This document shows positions 50,294 to 57,870 of a stretch of 64,000 nucleotides of DNA, one piece after another; position 1 is the stretch's first letter, and every line of letters begins with the position of its first letter. Under the pieces are notes generated by a model that saw only the letters and a program-made list of their open reading frames with translations, did not search any database and had not been told where the DNA came from. The DNA lies in contig NZ_JARGYD010000012.1 in NCBI RefSeq assembly GCF_029168315.1, forward strand, positions 1-64,000, in the 5' to 3' direction. The translations under genes and the position numbers were made by a program. The DNA comes from Psychromarinibacter halotolerans. GTDB lineage: Bacteria > Pseudomonadota > Alphaproteobacteria > Rhodobacterales > Rhodobacteraceae.

Positions 50294-50562
50294 AGGCAGA
50301 CTCCTGGACGGACTCCGACATGTCCCGGGCGAGGTCCCGGTGCCGGAGCAGGTGAACGCGAAGCAGGTTTTGAGTGTCTGGCCAGAATGGTCGGCGACCG
50401 GGTTCGTGGCCAGAAAACTTTGCCCGCGCCCGTCGGATTTTGCGCTTGACCGGAACGACCCTTCGGATTCGCCTGACAGAATTCCGGCGCCTGTTTTTCA
50501 GGCGTCGCATCGGGCGCTGTGACACGCCCCGAATTTTGCGCTGACCGGCCCGTACCGGTGCG

Positions 50563-51462
50563 TCAGTCCAGCCGGTCCGGCATCTGGACACCGCGCAGAA
50601 ACTCCGCCGATTCCATCGCGCGCTTGCCGGGACGCTGCGCCGACAGGATCTCGACCGCGCCGTCGCCACAGGCGATGGTCAGGCCGTCCAGCACCTGCCC
50701 CGGCGCGCCGTCACCGGGGACGACCCGCGACAGCAGCAGCTTGACCCGTTCGCCGTCCATCTCGCACCACGCGCCGGGGAAAGGCGACAACCCCCTGATT
50801 TGACGGTCGATCTCGTCGGCGGGGCGCGTCCAGTCGATCCGCGCCTCGGCCTTGTCGATCTTCTCTGCGTAGGTCACGCCTTGGTCCGGTTGAACCTCGG
50901 GCCGCAGCGTATCGAGCCGTGCCAGCGCGTCGACGATCAACCGCGCGCCCATGTCCGCAAGGCGGTCGTGCAGCGTCGCTGCGGTCTCGTCCGGTGCGAT
51001 ATCCAGCGCCTCGCGCAGCAGGACGGGGCCGGTGTCCAGACCGGCCTCCATCTGCATGATGCACACCCCGGTCTGCGCGTCGCCCGACATGATCGCCCGC
51101 TGGATCGGTGCCGCCCCCCGCCAGCGCGGCAGCAGCGAAGCGTGGATATTCAGGCAGCCATGCGTCGGCGCGTCGAGGATCGGCTGCGGCAGGATCAAAC
51201 CGTAGGCGACGACGACCGCGATGTCCGCATCCAGCGCGGCGAACTCGGCCTGCGCGTCCGCGTCTCGCAGGGTGCGCGGATGGCGCACCGTCAGGCCCAG
51301 CGTCTCGGCCCGGGCATGAACCGGCGTCGGCCGGTCTTTCTTGCCGCGCCCGGCGGGGCGGGGCGGCTGGCAGTAGACGCAAACGATCTCGTGCCCGGCC
51401 TCGACCAGCGCGTCCAGCACGGACACCGAGAAATCGGGCGTTCCCATGAACACGATACGCAT
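50563..51462 (-). CDS. fmt: Methionyl-tRNA formyltransferase
   Basis: 299 residues. Transfers formyl from 10-formyltetrahydrofolate to Met-tRNA-fMet for initiation. N-terminal domain FMGTPDFSVSVLDALVE, the formyl-THF site NIHASLLPRWRGAAPIQRAI (HxSLLPxxRG), and QMEAGLDTGPVLL; the C-terminal domain (about residue 205 on) reads ARIDWTRPADEIDRQIRGLSP. It follows the arsR-like gene by 3 bp and is the last gene of the leftward cluster with the deformylases. Confidence 0.96.
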   Translation of the reverse strand: MRIVFMGTPDFSVSVLDALVEAGHEIVCVYCQPPRPAGRGKKDRPTPVHARAETLGLTVRHPRTLRDADAQAEFAALDADIAVVVAYGLILPQPILDAPTHGCLNIHASLLPRWRGAAPIQRAIMSGDAQTGVCIMQMEAGLDTGPVLLREALDIAPDETAATLHDRLADMGARLIVDALARLDTLRPEVQPDQGVTYAEKIDKAEARIDWTRPADEIDRQIRGLSPFPGAWCEMDGERVKLLLSRVVPGDGAPGQVLDGLTIACGDGAVEILSAQRPGKRAMESAEFLRGVQMPDRLD

Positions 51463-51465
51463 CTG

Positions 51466-51798
51466 TCAGGTCTCTCCGTCGCTGGTGGGCCGAAGGCGGT
51501 CCCGAACCTTCGGGTGGCCGCCGCAGCAATCTTCGATCAGGTCCCCCATAAGCCTGCCCAGCGCGTCAAAGTCCACCCGGTAGATCACCTGCCGCGACAC
51601 GCGCGTGGGCGTCACCAGCCCGGCCTGCGCCAAGACCGCTAGATGGAAGGACAGCCGGGACGGCTGCGCCCCGACCTCGGCCCCGATCACGCCAGCGGCC
51701 GCGCCATCGGCCCCTGCCGCCGCAAGGAACCGCACGACGCGCAACCGGGTCGCATCGGACAGGGCGGCAAGCGCCTGTAGGGTCCGGCTTTCATCCAT
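51466..51798 (-). CDS. ArsR family transcriptional regulator
   Basis: 110-residue winged-helix protein. It begins MDESRTLQALAALSDATRLR, the ArsR helix 1-2 signature, followed by helix-turn-helix AAAGVIGAEVGAQPSRLSFH and the wing QAGLVTPTRVSRQVIYRVDF. No classic metal-binding CxC pair is visible in the helix, though one Cys pair (DCCGGH) lies near the C-terminus. It sits 3 bp before fmt and 99 bp after the third deformylase gene. A TCAACA-AC-TGTTGA palindrome overlaps its own start region, suggesting autorepression. Confidence 0.85.
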   Translation of the reverse strand: MDESRTLQALAALSDATRLRVVRFLAAAGADGAAAGVIGAEVGAQPSRLSFHLAVLAQAGLVTPTRVSRQVIYRVDFDALGRLMGDLIEDCCGGHPKVRDRLRPTSDGET

Positions 51799-51801
51799 AT
51801 C

Positions 51802-51815
51802 TCAACAGTTGTTGA
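51802..51815 (-). promoter_or_regulatory. Candidate ArsR operator at its own start codon
   Basis: Inverted repeat TCAACA-(2)-TGTTGA begins 4 bp upstream of the ATG. The size and symmetry fit ArsR-family operators; binding there would also block the ribosome-binding region. Confidence 0.5.
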
Positions 51816-51847
51816 AATAAGTCCGAAGTCAACATCACGCGGACCCA

Positions 51848-51869
51848 CAGGATTTTCTAGAAAATCCTG
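51848..51869. repeat. Perfect 22-bp CTAG-centred palindrome A
   Basis: CAGGATTTTCTAG then AAAATCCTG, perfect inverted symmetry about CTAG. One of a pair, 27 bp centre to centre, filling the gap downstream of the third deformylase gene. Confidence 0.8.
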
Positions 51870-51874
51870 CACGG

Positions 51875-51896
51875 CACATTCTTCTAGAAGAATGTG
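51875..51896. repeat. Perfect 22-bp CTAG-centred palindrome B
   Basis: CACATTCTTCTAG then AAGAATGTG, perfect about CTAG. It ends 1 bp before the stop codon triplet of the third deformylase gene. The AT-rich arms contrast with the local GC-rich background. Confidence 0.8.
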
Positions 51897-51897
51897 G

Positions 51898-52392
51898 TCA
51901 ACGCAGCTTCGCAGCCTTCTTCAGCAGCATCTGCCGTTTCAGGCCACTGAGATTGTCGAAATACATGCGCCCGTTCAGATGGTCGATCTGGTGCTGGACG
52001 CTGGTCGACCACAGGTGGACAAGATCGCGATCTTCGACCTCGCCGCGCTCGTTCAGGAACCGCACCGTCACCGCGCGGGGCCGGGTGATCTTGGCAGAGA
52101 CGCCGGGAAGGCAGGGGCTGGCTTCCTCGTGGTCGCGCGGCTGGGCCGAGGCGTGCAGGATCTCGGGGTTCGCCATCCGGATCGCCTGCCCCCGCTCTTC
52201 CGAGGCATCGACGACCGCAAGACGCAGCATCACGCCGATCTGCGGAGCGGCAAGGCCGACGCCCGGCATCGCCTCCATCGTGTCGATCATGTCGTCCCAC
52301 GTCGCGCGGATGTCGTCGGTGATCGTCTCGACCGGCGCGGCGGCCGTCCGCAGGCGCTTGTCCGGCCATTGCAGGATGGCGCGCGCGGTCAT
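51898..52392 (-). CDS. Degenerate peptide deformylase-like protein (active-site Glu changed)
   Basis: 164 residues, third of three tandem deformylase genes. Motif 1 is intact (GVGLAAPQIG). Motif 2, normally EGCLS, reads EASPCLPG here. Motif 3, normally HExxH, reads HQIDHLNG: the catalytic Glu is replaced by Gln. In the family that Glu is the general base, so the enzyme should be inactive or weak, though the metal ligands (Cys, two His) remain. It overlaps the second gene by 4 bp (ATGA), so it is translated with it. It may regulate or help assemble its paralogues, or act on other substrates. Confidence 0.85.
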   Translation of the reverse strand: MTARAILQWPDKRLRTAAAPVETITDDIRATWDDMIDTMEAMPGVGLAAPQIGVMLRLAVVDASEERGQAIRMANPEILHASAQPRDHEEASPCLPGVSAKITRPRAVTVRFLNERGEVEDRDLVHLWSTSVQHQIDHLNGRMYFDNLSGLKRQMLLKKAAKLR

Positions 52393-52919
52393 TCCGTCTG
52401 CCCCTGTGCGGCGCGGTCCGCAAGTGCGGCCAGCACCGCATCCGCTTCGGCCCGCGTATCGGGGTCCAGAACATCCGGGATCAGCTTGCCGTCCAGATGG
52501 TCGAACTCGTGCTGCGCGCAGATCGCTTCCATGCCGCTCAGGCGCTGCTCGGTCGGCACACCGTCCAGCCCGCGCCAGCGCAGGGTGATTTCCGCAGGGC
52601 GCGTCACCGAGACCGGAACATCCGGGATCGACAGGCAGCCTTCCTCGTGCGTCGCCGTCTCGTCCGAGGCATCAAGGATCTCGGGGTCGATCACCACGAC
52701 CGGATCGCGTTCGCCGTCGTCCTTCCAATGGCAGTCCATCACGAACATCCGCAGCGGCACGCCGACCTGCGGCGCGGCTAGCCCACGGCCCGGCGCATCG
52801 TACATCGTCTCGGCCATGTCGGCGGCCAGCGTGCGGATCTCGTCGGTGATCTCTCCGACCGGACGCGCGATGCCGCGCAGCACGGGATCGCCCCAAAGAC
52901 GGATCGGCAGCCGGCTCAC
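52389..52919 (-). CDS. def: Peptide deformylase, second tandem copy
   Basis: 176 residues. GTG start at 52919 overlaps the first copy by 4 bp (GTGA). All three motifs are canonical: GRGLAAPQVG, EEGCLSIPD and QHEFDHLDG, with Cys and the two His as metal ligands and Glu as base. It carries a C-terminal extension rich in Ala and Asp. It removes the N-terminal formyl group from new proteins. Divergence from copy 1 is substantial, so this is an old duplication. Confidence 0.93.
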   Translation of the reverse strand: MSRLPIRLWGDPVLRGIARPVGEITDEIRTLAADMAETMYDAPGRGLAAPQVGVPLRMFVMDCHWKDDGERDPVVVIDPEILDASDETATHEEGCLSIPDVPVSVTRPAEITLRWRGLDGVPTEQRLSGMEAICAQHEFDHLDGKLIPDVLDPDTRAEADAVLAALADRAAQGQTE

Positions 52920-53437
52920 GCCCGCGCCCGCTCGCGTTTCAGCTTTTGCATCTTGCGCGTGATCATCTGGCGTTTCAGCGGCTTGAGATAGTCGATGAAC
53001 AGCTTGCCATCGAGATGGTCGATCTCGTGCTGCACGCAGGTCGCCCAAAGCCCGGTGAAGTGTTCTTCCTGCGCCGCGCCATCGACGTCCAGCCAAGACA
53101 CCTTCACCTCGGCCGGTCGTTCCACATCGGCGTATTGCTCGGGGATCGACAGGCAGCCTTCCTCGTAGACGCTGGTCTCTTCGGAAGACCATGTGATCTC
53201 GGGGTTGATCAGCACCAGCGGCCGGGGTTCCTCGCCCTCTTCCTTCACGCAGTCCATCGTGATCATGCGCACCATCTCGCCGACCTGCGGCGCGGCCAGC
53301 CCGATGCCGGGGGCATCGTACATGGTCTGCAGCATGTCATCGGCCAGCACCCGGATATCGGGCGTGATCTCTGCCAGCGGCGGAACGACCTTTTTCAGGC
53401 GCGGGTCGGGATGGATAAGGATGGATCGGATCGTCAT
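52916..53437 (-). CDS. def: Peptide deformylase, first tandem copy
   Basis: 173 residues, the housekeeping-like copy. It starts MTIRSILIHPDPRLKK, with GIGLAAPQVG, EEGCLSIPEQYADVERP and QHEIDHLDG, all canonical, and ends in a basic KRQMITRKMQKLKRERAR tail that may contact the ribosome. It leads the leftward def-def-def' unit, followed by arsR and fmt, placing formylation and deformylation together. Confidence 0.95.
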   Translation of the reverse strand: MTIRSILIHPDPRLKKVVPPLAEITPDIRVLADDMLQTMYDAPGIGLAAPQVGEMVRMITMDCVKEEGEEPRPLVLINPEITWSSEETSVYEEGCLSIPEQYADVERPAEVKVSWLDVDGAAQEEHFTGLWATCVQHEIDHLDGKLFIDYLKPLKRQMITRKMQKLKRERARA

Positions 53438-53536
53438 GCCGCTGATTTAGGGGATGCCTGCCATGCGCGCAATGTCCCTTGCGGCCACGGGTACAGCGGA
53501 TAGCCTGCGGCAAACCGAAAACGAAGGCACCTTTCC

Positions 53537-54706
53537 ATGAATTTCGACGAGACAAAGGATCGCGTTGGCACGTTCAGCGCCAAGTTCGACGCCATGCAGA
53601 CTTTTGCCGGGGTTCCAGCCGAGGACGGCATCGCCATGTGGGTCGCCGACATGGACTTCAGCGCCGCGGACTGCGTTCTGGATATTCTGCGCGAACAGGC
53701 GGATCACGGCTATCTGGGCTATCCCGGCCCGGCGGCGTCGGTGTCGGATGCCATCGCCGGATGGATGAAGGCGGCCCATGACTGGGACGTGGACCCGGAC
53801 TGGATCAGCTACAGCCACGGCGTGGTCGCGGGTTTCGGCATGGCGCTCGAGGCGTTCTCGGACCCCGGCGACGACATCATCCTGTTCACGCCGGTCTACC
53901 ACGCCTTCTTCAAGAAAGCCGCCGCCAAGCGCCGTGGCGTGGTGCAGTCCGAGATGGTGCTGAAAGACGGTCGCTATTTCATGGACTTCGACACGCTGGA
54001 AACGCAGCTGACCGGGCGCGAGAAGATCGCGGTGCTATGTTCGCCGCACAACCCCGGCGGGCGGCTTTGGAGCGCGGAAGAGATCCGCGAACTGGCCGCC
54101 TTCTGCCAGAAGCACGACCTGCTTCTGCTGTCGGACGAAATTCACATGGATCTTGCCTTCCCGGATGCAAAGCACGTCCCCACCGCCATCGCGGCGCCCG
54201 ATGCCATCGACCGCCTGGTGGTGATCACGGCGGCGTCGAAAGGGTTCAACCTTGCAGGCGGCGAGACCGGGTTCATGATCGTACCCGACCCCGCCCTGCG
54301 CGAGAAGCTGGCGCCGGTACAGCTTGAATACGGTGGCACCCCCAACCGGTTCGGGATGCTGATGACCCGCGCGGCCTTCACCGGCGGCCAAGACTGGAGC
54401 GAGGCGGTCCGCGCCTACCTTGCCGACAATTTCGCGCTCTGGCGCGACCGGATCAGCGCGATTCCGGGGATCAGCGTGATGGATATGCCGTCGACCTATC
54501 TGACGTGGGTCGATTTCGCTGGCACCGGCATGTCCCCCGAGGAGACCGAGCGCCGCATCCGGCAGGACGCCCGCATCGCGCAAAGCCCCGGCGCCGATTT
54601 CGGCAAGGGCGGCGAGAACTTCCACCGGTTCAACATCGCCATGCCCCGTCCCCGCCTGATCGAAGCGATCGAGCGGATGGAAAAGGCCTTCGGCGACCTT
54701 CAGTAA
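53537..54706 (+). CDS. PatB/MalY-type aminotransferase (cystathionine beta-lyase)
   Basis: 389 residues, PLP-dependent. The family opening DRVGTFSAKFDAM and MWVADMDFSAADCV match MalY/PatB. The Schiff-base lysine lies in ITAASKGFNLAGGETGF (about residue 233), and CSPHNPGGRLWSAEEI and SDEIHMDLAFP are the usual PLP-binding segments. Likely splits cystathionine to homocysteine in methionine synthesis; a regulatory role like MalY is possible. It is divergent from the deformylase unit, 100 bp apart. Confidence 0.9.
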   Translation: MNFDETKDRVGTFSAKFDAMQTFAGVPAEDGIAMWVADMDFSAADCVLDILREQADHGYLGYPGPAASVSDAIAGWMKAAHDWDVDPDWISYSHGVVAGFGMALEAFSDPGDDIILFTPVYHAFFKKAAAKRRGVVQSEMVLKDGRYFMDFDTLETQLTGREKIAVLCSPHNPGGRLWSAEEIRELAAFCQKHDLLLLSDEIHMDLAFPDAKHVPTAIAAPDAIDRLVVITAASKGFNLAGGETGFMIVPDPALREKLAPVQLEYGGTPNRFGMLMTRAAFTGGQDWSEAVRAYLADNFALWRDRISAIPGISVMDMPSTYLTWVDFAGTGMSPEETERRIRQDARIAQSPGADFGKGGENFHRFNIAMPRPRLIEAIERMEKAFGDLQ

Positions 54707-54720
54707 ATAGAGATGACTCG

Positions 54721-54746
54721 GTCCCGGCGCGTTCAGGCGTCGGGAC
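54721..54746. terminator. Hairpin between the converging aminotransferase and hypothetical genes
   Basis: 10-bp stem GTCCCGGCGC/GCGTCGGGAC (one wobble), 6-nt loop. It lies 14 bp after the aminotransferase stop and overlaps the 3' end of the converging gene. No long T-run. Confidence 0.5.
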
Positions 54747-55089
54747 GTTCCAGCAGCCCGGCGGGCGCGTTTTCGTCACGGACGAAATCCAGCGGGGCGC
54801 GGTCCACGGCGGCTGTGTTGCGCTTGAACTCGTACAGCATCTGTCCGTCTTCCTCGGCGGTGGCGACGATCAGGCACTGATACAGATGTGCGCCGCCGTT
54901 ATACAGATCGACAAGTCCCCGAAGGTTGGGCGCGTTCTCGGCATCCAGCGCGAACCCGCCATCCCAGAAGCGCAACACGCGGTACATGTCTTCACCGACA
55001 CGCACGCGCAGGCGGCTTTTCTTCTTCAGATCCGCCTTACGGGCTGCTTCCAGCCCCTCTAGCACTTCTTTCGGCAGGTAATCGGTCAT
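54733..55089 (-). CDS. Small hypothetical protein
   Basis: 118 residues starting at the ATG at 55089 (MTDYLPKEVLEGLEAARK). A basic KKKSRLRVRVGEDMYRVLRF stretch is followed by a mixed alpha/beta DGGFALDAENAPNLRGLVDLY region with VATAEEDGQMLYEFKR. No signal peptide or membrane helix, so cytoplasmic. I do not recognise the family, but codon use and conservation-like pattern suggest a real gene. Confidence 0.7.
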   Translation of the reverse strand: MTDYLPKEVLEGLEAARKADLKKKSRLRVRVGEDMYRVLRFWDGGFALDAENAPNLRGLVDLYNGGAHLYQCLIVATAEEDGQMLYEFKRNTAAVDRAPLDFVRDENAPAGLLERPDA

Positions 55090-55179
55090 GTCAGCAACTC
55101 CCCTAAAGACAGAAAATGTCCTGCGCCCAGATTCGGTCAAGTGAACTTTCGGAAAATCCGAACGTCTTTCGGCTTTCGT

Positions 55180-55950
55180 TCAACGGGCGGTTGCGCGCGG
55201 TCGCAGCACGTGCGGCCTATCCGGGTCGTACAGCGCAGAGTCGCGGAAATCGCGGACACGCCCAAGCGCAGGGCCCACAAGGATAAGCGCGGTACGGGTG
55301 ATCTTTTCGTCCCTCACTTTCTCGCGCAGGTCCGACAACGTGCCCCGGATCAGTTTTTGGTCCGGCCACCCGACACGATAGGCCACGACGGCGGGACAAT
55401 CGCTGCCGTAGTATGGGATCAGTTGCCGTTCGATCTCGCGCATCGCCCGGACGCCGAGGTGGATCGCCAGCGTCGCACCGGTGCGGGCGAAGTTTTCCAG
55501 CGTCTCGCCATCGGGCATCGAGGTCGACTTCATCGACATCCGGGTCAACACCACCGACTGCGCGATCTCGGGGATCGTCAGTTCCTGCCCCAGCGCGGCG
55601 GCGGCGGCGGCATAGGCGGGGACACCGGGAATGATCTCGTAGGGGATGCCGTCGGCCTCTAGCCGCCGGACCTGTTCCGCGATGGCGCCGTACAGCGACG
55701 GGTCGCCGGAATGCACCCGCGCGACGTCATATCCTTGCGCGTGGGCCGCAAGGATTTCAGCGTGCGTGTCGTCCAGCGTCATCGGCGCGGTGTCCATCAC
55801 CCGCGCCCCCTCGGGCGCGCGGGCCACGACCTCGGCAGGCACCAACGATCCGGCATACAGGCAGACGGGGCAGGCCTCGATCACCTTGGCGGCCTTGATC
55901 GTCAGCAGGTCCGGATCGCCCGGCCCCGCGCCCACGAAAAATACGGTCAT
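55180..55950 (-). CDS. cobM: Precorrin-4 C11-methyltransferase
   Basis: 256 residues, an SAM-dependent corrin methyltransferase. The family opening FVGAGPGDPDLLTIKAAKVI, the glycine-rich VARVHSGDPSLYGAI and the GVPAYAAAAAALGQEL loop are clear, with LTRMSMKSTSMPDGE close to the active site. It adds the C11 methyl in cobalamin synthesis. Last gene of the leftward cobalamin cluster, separated from the CbiG-CobJ gene by a G-rich spacer. Confidence 0.94.
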   Translation of the reverse strand: MTVFFVGAGPGDPDLLTIKAAKVIEACPVCLYAGSLVPAEVVARAPEGARVMDTAPMTLDDTHAEILAAHAQGYDVARVHSGDPSLYGAIAEQVRRLEADGIPYEIIPGVPAYAAAAAALGQELTIPEIAQSVVLTRMSMKSTSMPDGETLENFARTGATLAIHLGVRAMREIERQLIPYYGSDCPAVVAYRVGWPDQKLIRGTLSDLREKVRDEKITRTALILVGPALGRVRDFRDSALYDPDRPHVLRPRATAR

Positions 55951-55986
55951 GCAAACACCCCCCTCACCAAAAGTGCAACAAATCCT

Positions 55987-56038
55987 CTCCCCCGTCCCGG
56001 GGGAGGGTTAGGGAGGGGGGGAGGGTTAGGTTGGGGGG
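55987..56038 (+). repeat. G-rich, telomere-like intergenic tract
   Basis: The palindrome CTCCCCCGTCCCGGGGGAG at 55987-56005 runs into GGGTTAGGGAGGGGGGGAGG and GTTAGGTTGGGGGG. It has more than four G-runs of three or more, so a G-quadruplex could form in the plus (template) strand between two cobalamin genes. Confidence 0.75.
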
Positions 56039-56052
56039 ATACCGCCCCGCAC

Positions 56053-57870
56053 TCAAGACACATCCGACAAATCCCCATCGATCTTCCGCGCATATCCACG
56101 CGGCGTGTACATGCGCGGCCCCTCGCCCGACTGCCACAGCCGCGACTGCGACGACCCCACCAACACCACGGTCAGCATGTCGACCTCGTCGACCTGCAGG
56201 TCTTCCAAGCGGCGATAGCGCAACTCTTCCTCGGGCCGGCCCAGCGAGGTCGCCAGCAGGACCGGACAATCGGCGGGCCGATGCTGCAGCAGCGTGTCCC
56301 GTGCCAGCGCCAGCAGGTCGCGACGCCGCTTTGACACCGGGTTGTAGAAGGCGATCACGAAATCGCCCTCGGCAGCCGCCCGCACCCGGCGCAGGATATC
56401 CTCGCGCGGGGTCAGGAGGTCCGACAGTGAGATCGCACAAAAATCGTGACCCAAGGGCGCACCGGCCCGCGCCGCCGCCCCCTGAAGCGCCGAAACGCCG
56501 GGGGCCGACATCACCTCGACCCGCCGCGCGGCGTCGGACACGCCATGCTCTGTCCGGTCCAGCAGTTCGAACACCAGCGCGCCCATCGCGTAGATCCCGG
56601 CGTCGCCCGAGCAAATCAGCGCCACGTCCAGCCCTTCGGCGGCACGCTCCAGCGCAAAACGGCACCGCGCCTCTTCGCCGCCCAGTGGGAAATCGTGGCG
56701 CGGCTTGCCCGCCGCCAGCGGTCCCAACAGGTCGATGTACAGGCCGTAGCCCACCAGTTCGTCCGCCTCGGCCACCAGCCGCGATGCCTCGGGCGTGCGC
56801 CACGCGGCCTGTCCCGGACCGATCCCGACCAGCGACAGCCGCCCACGCGTCCGGCCCAGCGGCACCACCGGCTCTGGCGCGACGGTCAGCGCGGCGGTGC
56901 ACATTGCGGACTTGCGCTTTGGATACCAGATCGACGCGGTCGGCCCGCCACAGGCGAGTGCCGCATTCTCGGCGACGCCGTGGGTGCCGATCTCTGCAAA
57001 GACCACGTCCGACGGCGTTTCGCTGCGCGGCGTCTCGGCCTCTAGCTCTTCGGCGGAGAACAGGCGCAGCGGCACGTCCAGACGGCGCGCAAGGTCCAGC
57101 ACGGCGGGTTCGTCGGCCTTGATCCCGGCGGTCGCGATCGCGGCCAGCGCGCCGGGGGCCAGTTCAGCGTCGGCCAGCAGCCCGTCGACCAGCGCGGCAA
57201 GTTCGTCCGGCGGACAATTGCGCGAGGCGCCGACGCCCAGCACGGCCCGGCGCGGGTGATAGACCAGCGTCTCAGACGTTGCGGGCGTCACGGGTTCCAT
57301 CGTGCAGACGATCTGTACCGCGTCGCCCTCGGGCAGGTCCGCCAGCCAGTCCGCGCGGGCCGCTTCGTCGCCCGTCACCCGGACGCCGCCGCCGGACAGC
57401 AGCGCGGCCATCGCGGGTTTCGCCGCGTCGGGGTTGGCCAGCACCCAGCCCTCGAGCGGCTCGTCCAGCGCGACGCCCAGCGCGACATCGCCCGCCGTCG
57501 TGACGGCGGCGGTGGCGTCCAGCGCTTGTGCGATGGTCCGCGCCAGCCGGTTCGCGCCGCGATGGCCGCCAAGCAATGGCACCACGACCGCGCCGTCGTC
57601 CGAAACCGACAGCACCGGCGGCTCGGCGCGCTTGTCCGACAGAAGCGGCGCGACGGCACGGACCAGTATGCCCGAGGCGCAGACGCCGATCACCGGCGTC
57701 CCTGCGGCGAACAGGTCGCGGGCGTGGTCCAGCGCGTTGGGGAAAAAGGCGTCGGCGGTCTCGACCCGGCCTTCACGGCCGTGCACGGGCGCGCCCAGCG
57801 CCTTTGCCACGCGGTGCGCCGTGGGCTCGCCAGACCGGGACAGGGCAAGAACGACGGGAGTTACAGCCAC
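56053..57870 (-). CDS. CbiG-CobJ fusion: cobalt-precorrin-5A hydrolase-like domain and precorrin-3B C17-methyltransferase
   Basis: 605 residues from the GTG at 57870, which has AAAGGGG upstream and overlaps cobI by 10 bp. Residues 1-330 are CbiG-like: SRSGEPTAHRVAKAL, VIGVCASGILVRAVAP, VPLLGGHRGANRLARTIA, and a C-terminal CobE/CbiG domain (VLGVGASRNCPPDELAALV, FAEIGTHGVAENAALAC). After a linker, residues about 370-605 are CobJ-like (GRLSLVGIGPGQAAWRT, LICSGDAGIYAMGALVFE, DFVIAFYNPVSKRR). CbiG is typical of the oxygen-independent route, while neighbouring genes look aerobic. The fusion may channel the intermediate during ring contraction. Confidence 0.88.
   Translation of the reverse strand: MAVTPVVLALSRSGEPTAHRVAKALGAPVHGREGRVETADAFFPNALDHARDLFAAGTPVIGVCASGILVRAVAPLLSDKRAEPPVLSVSDDGAVVVPLLGGHRGANRLARTIAQALDATAAVTTAGDVALGVALDEPLEGWVLANPDAAKPAMAALLSGGGVRVTGDEAARADWLADLPEGDAVQIVCTMEPVTPATSETLVYHPRRAVLGVGASRNCPPDELAALVDGLLADAELAPGALAAIATAGIKADEPAVLDLARRLDVPLRLFSAEELEAETPRSETPSDVVFAEIGTHGVAENAALACGGPTASIWYPKRKSAMCTAALTVAPEPVVPLGRTRGRLSLVGIGPGQAAWRTPEASRLVAEADELVGYGLYIDLLGPLAAGKPRHDFPLGGEEARCRFALERAAEGLDVALICSGDAGIYAMGALVFELLDRTEHGVSDAARRVEVMSAPGVSALQGAAARAGAPLGHDFCAISLSDLLTPREDILRRVRAAAEGDFVIAFYNPVSKRRRDLLALARDTLLQHRPADCPVLLATSLGRPEEELRYRRLEDLQVDEVDMLTVVLVGSSQSRLWQSGEGPRMYTPRGYARKIDGDLSDVS

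Noticed and set aside
50480..50515. GGCGCCTG-TTTTT-CAGGCGTC hairpin downstream of fmt
   Set aside because: Plausible stem but no T-run on the fmt-transcribed strand, so not called as a terminator.
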